Positions 55,024 to 64,000 of a stretch of 64,000 nucleotides of DNA are shown in pieces (position 1 is the first letter of the stretch; every line of letters begins with the position of its first letter). Location: NCBI GenBank assembly GCA_030407315.1, contig JALQPE010000399.1, positions 1 through 64,000 on the forward strand, written 5' to 3'. A model generated the notes under the pieces. It made no database searches and was not told the DNA's origin. It worked only from the letters and a program-made list of their open reading frames with translations. Both the position numbers and the translations under genes were made by a program. This stretch comes from Asparagopsis taxiformis (taxonomy: Eukaryota > Rhodophyta > Florideophyceae > Bonnemaisoniales > Bonnemaisoniaceae).

Positions 55024-55055
55024 CCTCATATGAGGTCATTTGACCTCATATGAGG
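55024..55055. repeat. paired 12-bp palindromes at the right piggyBac end
   Basis: CCTCATATGAGG at 55024-55035 and 55044-55055, mirroring the left end. Confidence 0.85.
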
Positions 55056-55587
55056 CCACTTGTCCGATAGACACTAGACCACTAATATACGCAGAGTATT
55101 GGGTGGCGTTTTCGCTCAATACAGACTTCACTCTTCTGTAGGACCTACACATCGCTAATTCTAGAGCATCGCTACCGTTTTATTCAAGCGCATGTTCGTC
55201 CACCACCATAGACGATGCCTTCTTTTGAAATACCCTCAGACCCTTCCTTTCACAGCGACACCGAACCATGCGAAATAGAATTGTCTCTACCACTTCTCAC
55301 TAGCGCAAGAGGCACATCATGACGAATCATATTCCCCTGGATGCTCAGATGTTGCATGTGGAATTTGTCACGGTGCACCAGAGTGATTACAGTACACTCA
55401 CGTTCCATTAATGGAATTCGTACCTTAGCGAATTTCACTACACATGACGAGACTGGAGGAATTTGGCAATAGTCATATGGCTATTTTGTGACTAAATTTT
55501 AATTTGTGACTAATTTTGCGCAGCGGCGGTGCTAGCACGGCACGGGGAGCACTTAATCTACCGCCGGTAGAGACGGTAAGATTTCAG

Positions 55588-55699
55588 CCAATCGGACGAA
55601 CTCGTCAAGCTGTTTTGACCAATCGCAGAAACTTGTCAAGCGCCTGGCCCGGTTATCTCCGTGGCCCGTAGATGCACCAATCACATAAACTCGTCAACC
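55588..55699 (+). repeat. three copies of a 23-nt repeat
   Basis: Copies begin at 55588, 55619 and 55677 with the form CCAATCnnAnnAACTnGTCAA. Starts are 31 and 58 bp apart, close to one and two units of 29-31 bp. A partial inverted copy (ATTGGTTGAAAACAG) lies near 55734. They may be subterminal repeats of a DNA transposon that includes the ULP1-like gene downstream. Confidence 0.7.
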
Positions 55700-56533
55700 A
55701 AATATGATAAATTTTGGCGAATACGGCCTTTTCATTGGTTGAAAACAGCCTGGATCCAGGAAAGCTGGAAAAAGTACCGCCAGCGCAACATGCGAAAACA
55801 GCTGCTCTGAGAGGGTTCGCACCGCCCGTCGCTCCGCGTGACAAACTCAACCATTTTCGCGTGACTCGAACTTTCAACTTTCTCGTTCACCGAAATTCAA
55901 TTTCCCATTTTCGCCGCCGCCAATTATTGGAAATGGCGGGTAATCCAAATCTCGAAATCTCTCGCCGCGCGGCACCGGCAGATAGGACCGCCCCGCAGTG
56001 GTCCGCTCCTCTCGAGACCCCATGACATCGTCATCTACCCCCGTGCCACCACCGCGGCTACTGCCGCGATATCGACACCACTGTCAACATTCCCGCCCGG
56101 TTTCTATGCGCGTTGACGTCTTCTACACGCAGTTATCGATATTTTTGCGCGCCAGACAAGACCATTCACTTCCTGTGTGAGTGAAACGAACCGAGCTAAA
56201 AAAATTATGCAGAACAGCAGATAAAGGAGCGAGAATACCTGCATAACTAGCACCAGTATTGCTGCAGTCTTCTCACACTTCTGCATGCTTTCAACATTGC
56301 AGTACTCTTTCTGATCTCTCCTTTCATTGTCTTACCCGGTTCTCATCGCAGGTCTGCGAATTTAAAATTGCCTTTGCTGGGAACTGTCTTTCTCGTAGAT
56401 AACAACGGAACGAATTAGTTTACTGTTCTCTGTTAACAAAAAGAGGGACGCGATCCGCCGGTTTCTTCCTTCAATTAAGTTCTGAAGCGCTAACATTGTA
56501 TTGCAGTTTCTGAAAAACCGCTAAGACGCTGTC
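55700..56533. other. leader region upstream of the ULP1-like gene
   Basis: No recognised gene. An acceptor-like TATTGCAG ends near 56507, so the ULP1-like gene may have an upstream non-coding exon. Confidence 0.4.
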
Positions 56534-58276
56534 ATGAGCTCATCCAATCATCAATGGGAACTTCTGGCGGATGAATCCGGAAGCTCTAACACATTGGAAG
56601 AGTGTTTGGAAAAGCGCAGAGAAGAATTTATGGAAATGGTGAAAGTGGATGGCATGATTTTAACGGAAAGACAGTGGAACTCTCTTCACGTACATCTGAA
56701 TGAGTCGTTTGCATCATTCAAATCGTGTGACGACACAAAACCGTGGTTTGAGCACGCGAAACCAGAATGCATGCTTGACGACCATTTGTTGCTTGCCGGA
56801 CTGTCCGAACTAACAATGGCCGATAATTTCATAATATTCGGCTGCAACTCAGGGCAGCATTTTATGGCAGGTGCAGGGAGGGCTGGAAATGGCGTTCGAG
56901 AAGAGGATGGGATGTTTGACAACATTCGAAACATTGTTCTGCAAGCATGGGTCGATTCCGATGTCGCTCCTAGCTTTATTATTCCGGTAAATATCAGGAG
57001 ATCGCACTGGGGTGCTGTGTTCGGTGTCAACGACCCAGAAGATGAAACGCATGGAATTTTTTACTGGGGTGACAGTTTGAGACACCCCTGCCCTCATAAC
57101 CTTCTCGAGTTCGTGACCAGTTTCTTTGAGGATACGTGCATGAACACGGCGTGGACGACAAGTGGAGATAACTACATCCTAGACGTACTATCATTTAAAA
57201 TGCAGCTCGACGCATACAGCTGTGGATTTTATATTCTCAGCGCAGCAACAAGTCTCTCGGAATACTCTGGAAATATGCCGAAACAAACTTTCAAGACGCA
57301 GTACTCTGCAGAACTTATGGAGGATATCCGGAAATGCTGTACTATGCGATACGTGAGGGCTGTGTTGGAGTTGTGTGATTGTGATGAATTTTCGAATGGC
57401 AAGCCTACCGACTTAGATGTGTGCAGATATTTGATATCATTCCTACCCGGAAATCAGTGCCCCAGCGAACGTGTCTATGACGAAGCTCCGGTAATAACAA
57501 TTGAAATGGACCCTACAGTTTCTCAGAGCAGAATAGTGCAGCCAGGTGATGTCGAATATGACTGGAGCGAGAGCACAGAAGGGAGTAGAGCGTTTGATGG
57601 AAGTGACGGAAAGAGTATGTTCGAATGGTACAATGAAATGGATGCTAAAAGCACAAAGAAGGATACGTTGGCTGCTACTAAATGTTCTCCAGCTCAGACT
57701 GAGATCGACGTGCTGCCCGATGAAGAAGACTTTGAGCCTGCTCCGCCCGCGCAGCTTCAGAAGAAAGTAAATACGGACGTTCTAGTCAAGGCTAGAAGGG
57801 AAAAATCTACGATCGAGGCGCGAATACAACGCCCCGGAAGGGGATCTCTAATGCTGTCCTCAGCTGGGCCAGAGAGACTTGGCACAGAGCTGCACGGTCC
57901 ACGGGGCATGGAGGCGGATCCTGAGAAACACGACGCATTAATGGCCCGGCACACTGCTAGTACCAGTGTGACACGCGCCGGCAGTGCTGGTACCTGCCCA
58001 ACTGTCTCTCCGGCGCCGCCGGCTTCAATACCTTGTCCCGGACCAAGTGAGTTGCCAGAATCTCACAGTCATGTTTTCGCATGTAATGATGGAAGAAACG
58101 AAGGGGAAGGAATTGCCGTCGATGAAGAGTGCGCACGTGAGTCATCTGCCATAACTGGTGTACATACCTATGTTCAGGACTCATCGAAGCCTGTGGAGCC
58201 ACTTACAATAGAAGAGTGCATCGTTGTCAGAGGGTCAGTTCTGCATTACTTGGACCAGTGCCATGGAAAAGTGTAG
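56534..58276 (+). CDS. ULP1/C48-type cysteine protease protein with intact triad, probably from a MULE
   Basis: 580 residues from an ATG at 56534. Residues ~60-250 match the MULE-encoded protein at 5119 throughout (TKPWFEHA, MLDDHLLLAGL, FIIFGCNSGQHF). They hold the full ULP1-type triad: His in SHWGAVF (near 57003), Asp in YWGDSL (near 57063) and Cys in DAYSCGFYILS (near 57215), with a Gln a few residues before. The remaining ~320 residues are low-complexity and charged. No transposase follows in any frame; GC-rich unrelated sequence starts within about 50 bp of the stop. It is either the surviving half of a truncated MULE or a captured gene. It would act on SUMO-like modifiers if active. Confidence 0.85.
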   Translation: MSSSNHQWELLADESGSSNTLEECLEKRREEFMEMVKVDGMILTERQWNSLHVHLNESFASFKSCDDTKPWFEHAKPECMLDDHLLLAGLSELTMADNFIIFGCNSGQHFMAGAGRAGNGVREEDGMFDNIRNIVLQAWVDSDVAPSFIIPVNIRRSHWGAVFGVNDPEDETHGIFYWGDSLRHPCPHNLLEFVTSFFEDTCMNTAWTTSGDNYILDVLSFKMQLDAYSCGFYILSAATSLSEYSGNMPKQTFKTQYSAELMEDIRKCCTMRYVRAVLELCDCDEFSNGKPTDLDVCRYLISFLPGNQCPSERVYDEAPVITIEMDPTVSQSRIVQPGDVEYDWSESTEGSRAFDGSDGKSMFEWYNEMDAKSTKKDTLAATKCSPAQTEIDVLPDEEDFEPAPPAQLQKKVNTDVLVKARREKSTIEARIQRPGRGSLMLSSAGPERLGTELHGPRGMEADPEKHDALMARHTASTSVTRAGSAGTCPTVSPAPPASIPCPGPSELPESHSHVFACNDGRNEGEGIAVDEECARESSAITGVHTYVQDSSKPVEPLTIEECIVVRGSVLHYLDQCHGKV

Positions 58277-59142
58277 GACCAGCCGGGATGGCGGTCACTA
58301 AGAGAGTTCTAGAATCGCTTGCCTTGTCAGGGCATGTTGAACCGTAATGCGCTCGTGAACTTGCGTTTCGCACGTCGCTCGGTCGCGGTGGCGATCGGGT
58401 GGTACAACGGCGGAACGCGCAGGGTCGATCGCAACACGGGATTCGCGGGCCGGCGCAAGCCGTGATCTCAGGGTGGGATCACCGAGTAAACTCGAGCTCA
58501 ACACGATCCACGCAGGGGTCGTAAATCCCTGGCCTAGCGGTATGCGACGCAACGCGCGGTCTCGCGGTGCGACGCAATTCGACGGTCGGTAAACGCGGCG
58601 CGCGCGCACGTATGTCGGCGATCGTGAGCAATCCGCACGCAACGTCGTAACGCAATCGGTCCTCGCGAAGCGCTCAACGCTTAACTCGTAGCTGCGAAAG
58701 TGCTGACTGTTTATTGGTAGGGTGCGAAGCCATGCAACCACTAATAGCTAAATTACTTGGGACAGGCTGTCCCTGTGTGGCCGGCCGGCGGCGGCCGCAC
58801 GCTCGCACGCAAAAAGGGAAATATTTTGGGAAAAAGACTTTCGTCATAAAAAACCCAAAAAGGGAAAATAAAGGGAAATTCGCGGAAATCGCTACACGTG
58901 GCGCGGCTCGCGGTTTCGTGGCAACGTACGCGCGCACGCGCTCGCATTGACGCTCCGTGACACGTAATCAAGGCGCCACGCGTACGCTCGCTTACTAAAC
59001 TAACTCAAACGGATGCTTGCCGACTAACGTAAACGCGCGCGCTCGCATCCGTTCCATCGACCAACTTAAATTGCACCACACTCCCCCCGACTAACTTCAC
59101 AGCGCGTCCTCGCGCGTAACGTTCTTGTGCACACCTTCAGCT
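58277..59142. other. GC-rich stretch without a recognised gene
   Basis: Composition changes sharply here compared with everything to the left, with many CG dinucleotides. Frames on both strands are by-products of the GC content. It may be the promoter or a terminal repeat of the unit that follows; no matching copy was found at the other side. Confidence 0.4.
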
Positions 59143-59245
59143 TTCTTCTGTCTTGTTCTCCTCTTCCAATCTTCTTCTTCTCTTCCATCCTTCTACTTCT
59201 CTTCCATCTTTCTGTCTCTCTTCCATCCTTCTTCTTCATCCCGCG
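59143..59245 (+). repeat. pyrimidine-rich leader with a repeated TCTCTTCCATC motif
   Basis: About 100 bases almost entirely C and T, with TCTTCCATC(C/T)TTCT repeated at least three times, ending ~40 bp before the ATG at 59287. Confidence 0.75.
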
Positions 59246-59286
59246 CGCGTTCGCTCCATTATCGCCGCACGCGCTCGCGCTTCGTG

Positions 59287-60582
59287 ATGTCGCGCGATGA
59301 TAACGCTCTGCCGAGTTGGCTTCGCGCCAGCGCTGCGCCTCGCGACGAACCGTCGACGCCCACTAACGCGTCTCCTCGCACTGCGCACATCGCGTTCCCT
59401 TCTCTTTCAAGCCCGGAGAGTCCCTATTACACGTCCATGGCGCAAGCATCCTCCTCAACCGTACCCGTAACCGCGAGCGGCCGTGCCACGGCAGTGGCGT
59501 CGTCGCGTCGTCTGACGTTGTCGCTACGGTGGATGCGACCGCGACTCCAACTTCTGCGTCCGCTGCGCGCTCTGGGAGCGGCGTCCCACTTCGTTCGGTT
59601 CCTGCGCCTGCGTCCGTTTCGCTTCCGTCGGCCGCGCAAGACGCTCCCGAGTCGATTCCGCGCGCGCTATGACGACCCGATCGCGTTCCGATTCATGCCG
59701 CGCCCAATGCCGACGTGGGCGGAATTGGGCCGTCGCCACTTCTACCCGCAGCGCTTTCAGTGGACTCGTATCGCTGATGTGTCACGCTATGCCGTGTTAC
59801 CCGGCCACAAGGATGCGCAAGCGGTGTGGGACGCGCGGCGCGAATCGGCGTTGTGCGATTTGGCGGTTCCCGCGAACTTACCGTGCGACGCGTACTTTCT
59901 CGAGGACGAAGCCGACGAACGACTCGTACGCCACTTGGCCCGGTTGCGCGTGATGCGTCGCGACGAATTTGCGCGAGTCGACCCATGGGCCGCGGCGCCC
60001 AGTGCGGGCTTCTTACTTGACGGCGGCGTTCCGTGGAACGACGTCGAGCACGAAGGGGAGGCGAGCGTGCCATGGTTCCTGAACGCGGATATGCGCCCGG
60101 AAGCGCGGCGCGAGTTGCGTTTGCGGCGTACGTCGGGCTACTTCGTTACGTATCGCGATATCGAATTTCGCGAGTTTCCTGATGACCGCGTCGCCGCTTT
60201 CTTCCCGCGTTACGATGCACGCGATTGGCCGGAAGCGCCCGACTCGTTGTCGGTGCCGCTTCCCTGCGTGTTCCATTACGCGCCGTCGGTACTGCTCGGG
60301 CGCGACGTTCCGGTCGAGGCTCGTTCGTATTTCTGGGCTATCGCTCTAAACGAGTGGGTGGTGATGGTTGCCGCCGCGTGGCTTCACGTCGCTTACGTCG
60401 AGCGCCGCTTCTTGCGCTTAAGCGAAAAACTGATCGCGGGAATCGAGCGTGTCGGCGTTTCGGCGATCGTGCGGGGCGGAACGTACACGGCGGCGCATCT
60501 CGAAAGTCTCCTGACGGAGCATCGCGCGTGCGCGTGGGACGAAACTCCGGTTTTTGATCTCGCGCCTGGCATGGACTTCTAG
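59287..60582 (+). CDS. unrecognised protein, N-terminal part of a long GC-rich coding unit
   Basis: 431 residues from ATG 59287 (MSRDDNALPSWL); the frame is open upstream, but in the pyrimidine-rich leader. An Ser/Ala/Pro/Arg-rich low-complexity head of ~130 residues is followed by a compact, aromatic-rich segment (FYPQRFQWTRIADVSRYAVL, SYFWAIALNEWVVMVAAAWL) that looks globular. It ends at TAG 60580-60582, but the same frame continues at once with similar composition to 60969. The stop therefore looks like a nonsense change in a longer protein. I do not recognise the family. A large Gag-like or plant-mobile-type protein of a transposon is possible but unsupported. Confidence 0.6.
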   Translation: MSRDDNALPSWLRASAAPRDEPSTPTNASPRTAHIAFPSLSSPESPYYTSMAQASSSTVPVTASGRATAVASSRRLTLSLRWMRPRLQLLRPLRALGAASHFVRFLRLRPFRFRRPRKTLPSRFRARYDDPIAFRFMPRPMPTWAELGRRHFYPQRFQWTRIADVSRYAVLPGHKDAQAVWDARRESALCDLAVPANLPCDAYFLEDEADERLVRHLARLRVMRRDEFARVDPWAAAPSAGFLLDGGVPWNDVEHEGEASVPWFLNADMRPEARRELRLRRTSGYFVTYRDIEFREFPDDRVAAFFPRYDARDWPEAPDSLSVPLPCVFHYAPSVLLGRDVPVEARSYFWAIALNEWVVMVAAAWLHVAYVERRFLRLSEKLIAGIERVGVSAIVRGGTYTAAHLESLLTEHRACAWDETPVFDLAPGMDF

Positions 60583-62249
60583 GAGGGCGGGCAGTGGTTG
60601 CCCTGGAGCGCGAAGCGCGGCGTCGTCGACTGGGCGCATGGTTCGCTTGGCGTTCACCGGCATACTGAAATTCCACATCTCCTTCTCAAGTCGCCGCGCA
60701 ATCCGTCGCGCGACGCGTTTGCGAATTTAGAAGCGCGCGATGTCGTTACCGTTGATGCAGTGTTATCAGCGCTATCAACTAACGAACTGCATGTTATGCG
60801 CGCGACTGATTCGCGCGAGTACGCGCAGTATCTTGGCATGGCGGCGCTGTTGGCGATCGAGCGTCGGCGCTTCCGAGACGGCCGGTATTCTCTTTTCTCC
60901 GAGCCGCCGCGTGCCCCTATTGACGTCGAACGACTCGACTCGACGCGGCGCTGCGCGCGGAGTACGTGAAGGTTTACAACGAGTTGCAGGCCTTGAAAGC
61001 GGCGTCTTCTGGCCACGGCGGGGCTGCGGCGTCCAGCAGTGCGGGCGACGGCGGAGCGGCGGTCAGCAGCGCGGCGAGGAGCGGCGCGAGTGACGGTGCT
61101 GCTGCGGGAAGCCGCCCGGGCGCTGGCGCTGCAGCGGCTGATAACGTGGCGGCAAGTGACGCGGCGACCGTTGTCAACGAGGCGGGTGCTGTTTTGGCCG
61201 AATCAGACGCGAACGTGTTGCGGGGCCAGCTTGCCGCCGCCGAAAAGGGGCGGGAGGAGGCGTTGGCGCGCGTGTCGTTGCTCGAAGGAGCTCGCGACGA
61301 CGCTTTGGCGCGAATGGCCTCCGCCGTGGAGGGCCGCAGCGAAGCGCTAGCGCGTCTGGCGTCGGTCGAGCAGAGCCGTGACGAGGCGCTGGCGCGGGTG
61401 ACGACGCTTGCGCAAGCGCGCGACGACGCTGCGGCGCGCCTTGGCAAAGCGAACGCCACGCGCGACGAAGCGGTGAGTCTCGTGCACGAGGCTGAGAAGA
61501 CACTTAAGGACGCGGCTGGACGCGAGGCGACGTTAGAGCGCAAGGCCGGGGAAGATGCGACGCGGATCGAGCGGATGCACAAGGACATCGGCGACTTGCA
61601 AGAACGCGTGGCGAATTACGAACGGGCTGCCAGCGGCAATCGTGCGATGATCACGACCCTCCAAGAACGTTGCGAGGCTGCTACTTCGGCGCAGGAACGG
61701 GCGGAACGCGCGCTTAGCGATGTCGAAGCGAATCTCGCGGGCGAACGTCAACGGGGCGCGGAGCGTGTCGCTGCGGTGCGTCGGGTGTATACTGCGCGTG
61801 AACGGGAGACCGTTCGTAGGATCCAGGATACGATCGGACGCACGCATCGCCTCGGCACGACGCTGAATGATATCGTTGGCTCAGTGCAGCGGTCGCCCGA
61901 AACGTCCGCGGCGGGGGTGGTGTCTAACAGCGAGACGCAGTCAGTCAGCGGTCTTAACGAGGGTGCGGAACGGGAAGGTGATGCGTCGGTCGCGGTGGGA
62001 AGCGACGGGGCTGGTCGCGGTGGCGCGCGTCCCACGACTCGCACTCGCGCGGCGGCCGCAGCGGCTACACGTCCCGGCGTTCCTCCTTTGCGTCTCGGCG
62101 TGCAAGACGGGCGCGTCGTCCGCGTGCTGAATTCCGAGCGACGACCCAATCACCAAGCAGACACGGCTTCAAGTCGTGCTCGCGCGCGCGGCGCAACGGG
62201 CAGTTCTTCGAGCCGACGCACGCGCCGCGAGGATAACGCACGTGAGTGA
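60583..62249 (+). CDS. unrecognised coiled-coil protein, C-terminal part of the same GC-rich unit
   Basis: The frame after the stop at 60582 reads EGGQWLPWSAKRGVVDWAHG and onward. At about 60935-60945 a 5-bp tandem duplication (GACTCGACTCGAC) shifts it, and the sequence continues in the next frame (EYVKVYNELQALKA) to 62249. After an Ala/Gly/Ser-rich hinge come consecutive 14-residue repeats (forms of RDEALARVTTLAQA, 61250-61490) making a long coiled coil. A basic, Arg-rich tail ends the protein. It is probably one polypeptide with 59287-60582 before decay. The function is unknown; coiled coil plus basic tail would allow oligomerisation and nucleic-acid binding. Confidence 0.55.
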
Positions 62250-63443
62250 GCTTCTTCGTCCACATCCGAGTTAGCCGATGACCCATTCTACTCCCTTCAT
62301 TAAACCTCTTATGTTTTGTTAACTTTGTCTTGGCCATTCTTCCTTTCGTCCGCGCGGCGCGGGTTGCGTTTGCGGCGCATGCGTAGGCTCGACGGCGTAT
62401 CGCGCACGACTGCGGCGGCGTCCGGCAGCTTCTCGGAATGTCGTGCGGACGTCCGGGCGGAGAGTTACTAGCCACGGTTCGGTGCGAATTTCGTCGCGCG
62501 AGTCGCCGCTTGAAGCGGTGATTGCCCAGTGACCGCGTCGACGCTCGGAATTCGCGAGCGACGCGGTTGGGGGCGCGTGGGGCGAGGCGGGAGAGAGGGG
62601 GATAGAGCTGTTGGCCGGTAGGCATCCAGAACGGGCGCGTTCTTGTCGCGCTTATCGTCGCGCGTTCGTCGCGTTTCGTTCGCGCTTCGTTCGCGTTTCG
62701 TTCGCGTTTCGTTCGCGTTTGGGGACTGGGTTTCTAATGCTCTGGTTTTTAGCGAGCGTCTAGGTGGGGTCCCGGCCCCGGGGGTTTGGGGTTCGCCATG
62801 GCCTTCCAGGACGAGGAGGATGGGCGTGTGGGTGGCATCCCTCTTTCCAGCGGAGGCTTTCGTTTGCTGGTATTCTGCGTCGTTCCCAGCCACCCGTGTG
62901 GTTCGTCGCGTACGCGCGTATGTGAACAGCCAATCCGAGGGTGCCATCAGGAAGCATCTCGCCACGGCGTCGGGGCAGATCGGCGCCGTCCATTTTTGGC
63001 CTGCCCCGGCCTCGGCTCGTTTTTCGGCCTATAATCTTCCAGCACCGTAAATGGCCATGCTGTATGGGCCAATCCCTCCTCCGCAACGACCAATCCGGTG
63101 TGCGCGCTTCCCTTTTCTTCGCGCGTAATTGCGCTGTCGGGCGCGCCCACCCCTGGGGATTCTGGCGTTGTCAGCATGGGGGATGGGAGGCGAACGGCAC
63201 CTGGACTCCCGGCTACGGTTGCCGTTTGGGTTCGTGCGGAAGGCGGACGGTGGAATGCGACGGTTGCGCGGTGCACAGCATGAGCAAAAATGGCTATTTT
63301 TCCAGCCCAGATTTTAGTTCGTACAGTGGTGGAAAACCAGGCCACGTCGCTGGTTAAAACGATCCCCAACCTCTGGATAAGCCCCATCGAATATTTTAGT
63401 AAATTTGCTGGTGAAATTCCAGTGTATGTACATTACGGGTGGC
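62250..63443. other. GC-rich stretch, no recognised gene
   Basis: Continues the GC-rich composition to about 63350. Contains the 11-bp tandem repeat at 62670-62720. Long frames on both strands look like GC artefacts. Confidence 0.4.
62670..62720. repeat. 11-bp tandem repeat (TTCGTTCGCGT type)
   Basis: About four units of TTCGTTCGCGT/C in a row, ending in TTTGGGG. Confidence 0.75.
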
Positions 63444-63967
63444 CTGGTTGAAAACCAGTGGATTGGATGGTTTGGCCAGGGGGTACTGGTTTTGCACCAG
63501 GCCACGGCGGTGGGTCGGACGGTGGTTATGATCCAGCGTACTGTGCTGGTTAATTTTAGGAGGTGATCTGGATCTAGACCAGCCAATGGAGTGGAGTATA
63601 CCCGTGTTGGAGATGGAATATGACCAGAGGGCAGGCTGGTTGTAAGCACAGTGAGTGCTGGTGTGCCACCAGTGGGCCCAGTGGATATATGATCGCTAGC
63701 GAGTAGAAATAAACTAGAATTTGTAGTGGTAGAGTACAGTAGCAGGGCTGGTTTGCAACCAGTGTGCCTGGGCCAGTATGGGATGGTTTTAAAACCAGAG
63801 GTATCGTCTGGTCCTAGTGATGGGTCATTCCAGCGAGTGCGGTAGTACAGAGAGTGTCGGGGCTGGCTGTGAACCAGTGGGCTGGCTGGTTCCAGGCACA
63901 GTGAGTGCTGGTTGAAAACCAGCACATCAGCTGGTTGAAACCAGCCTACCCACTGGTTTACAACCAG
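63444..63967. repeat. array of 15-nt palindromes CTGG-N7-CCAG
   Basis: Palindromic units occur at 63444, 63486, 63568, 63658, 63748, 63783 (variant), 63863, 63908, 63931 (14 nt) and 63953. The best copies read CTGGTTGAAAACCAG and CTGGTTTGCAACCAG. Spacings are near 22, 45 or 90 bp. Half-sites (GCTGGTT, CCAGTG) lie between them. The array may continue past the window edge. Confidence 0.85.
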
Positions 63968-64000
63968 ACCCGACAATGGTTTGAAGCAGTCGAAAGACTG

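Larger units (their letters stand above)
52236..55077 (-). mobile_element. piggyBac-type DNA transposon
   Basis: A 2.84-kb element bounded by the perfect inverted repeat CTAGTGTCTATCGGACA (52236-52252, mirrored at 55061-55077). Just inside each end lie two copies of the palindrome CCTCATATGAGG. It carries one minus-strand transposase gene. The outermost four bases are CTAG at both ends; if these are the target duplication, the repeat proper is TGTCTATCGGACA. A TTAA duplication, usual for piggyBac, is not visible. Confidence 0.88.

Noticed and set aside
58298..58937. Arg-rich frames on the minus strand in the GC-rich block
   Set aside because: Stop codons are rare in GC-rich DNA; the translations show no domain, signal or repeat.
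58277..62300. GC-rich unit as an LTR retrotransposon with terminal repeats
   Set aside because: No matching direct repeats were found between the left (58290-59100) and right (62250-63100) flanks by eye, and no pol domain is present.
62468..63387. Overlapping long frames on both strands near the end of the GC-rich block
   Set aside because: All six frames are open for long stretches; composition explains them.
63444..63967. CRISPR-like array
   Set aside because: Repeats are palindromes separated by irregular spacing with half-sites between, no cas genes, and the DNA is eukaryotic.
63314..63976. 220-codon minus-strand frame across the palindrome array
   Set aside because: It translates the repeat itself; no start or domain supports it.

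Overview
This 64 kb window is eukaryotic nuclear DNA. It has genes with short GT-AG introns (70-86 bp), TATA boxes 65-115 bp upstream of start codons, a Pol III type tRNA-Gly, secreted Cys-rich and trypsin-fold proteins, and five classes of eukaryotic transposable element. The compact, intron-poor gene style and small Ty1/copia elements would suit a red alga (florideophyte type), but no marker gene settles the organism. All assignments are made by reading the sequence; nothing was searched.

Layout. 1-1190: mostly unassigned, with a possible coiled-coil exon running off the left edge. 1190-3894: a decayed Ty1/copia element. 3895-12864: a complete Mutator-like element (MULE) with ~1.07 kb inverted ends and a 9-bp target duplication; it carries a ULP1-type cysteine protease region and a transposase with a SWIM finger. 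13.2-28.5 kb: a cluster of small secreted, Arg/Cys-rich two-domain proteins with Pro-Thr-Met linkers, including intact, duplicated, gene-converted and broken copies, ending with a larger secreted protein at 27531-28460. 28928-28998: tRNA-Gly(GCC).

29.5-52.0 kb: a family of six membrane-anchored trypsin-fold proteins. All share one phase-2 intron placed just before the catalytic-serine loop. Only one copy (40055-41865) keeps His, Asp and Ser; four have substituted triad residues and look like pseudoproteases, and one is broken. The family is interrupted by two near-complete copia elements (32969-37758 and 43794-48440) and a PIF/Harbinger-type transposase gene (38036-39286). 52.2-55.1 kb: a piggyBac-type element with conspicuous palindromic ends. 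56.5-58.3 kb: a second ULP1-type gene with an intact protease triad and no attached transposase.

58.3-63.4 kb: an abrupt GC-rich block with an unrecognised long coding unit (N-terminal globular part plus coiled coil) interrupted by a stop codon and a 5-bp tandem duplication. 63.4-64.0 kb: an array of 15-nt palindromes of the form CTGG-N7-CCAG running to the window edge.

The two most distinctive biological themes are the cell-surface trypsin/pseudoprotease family with one likely active member, and the MULE whose ULP1-side frame and transposase frame are joined at a canonical A-AAA-AAC slippery heptamer. The two copia elements also share an unusual asymmetry: the 5' LTR lacks a 54-64 bp segment that the 3' LTR keeps between short direct repeats.
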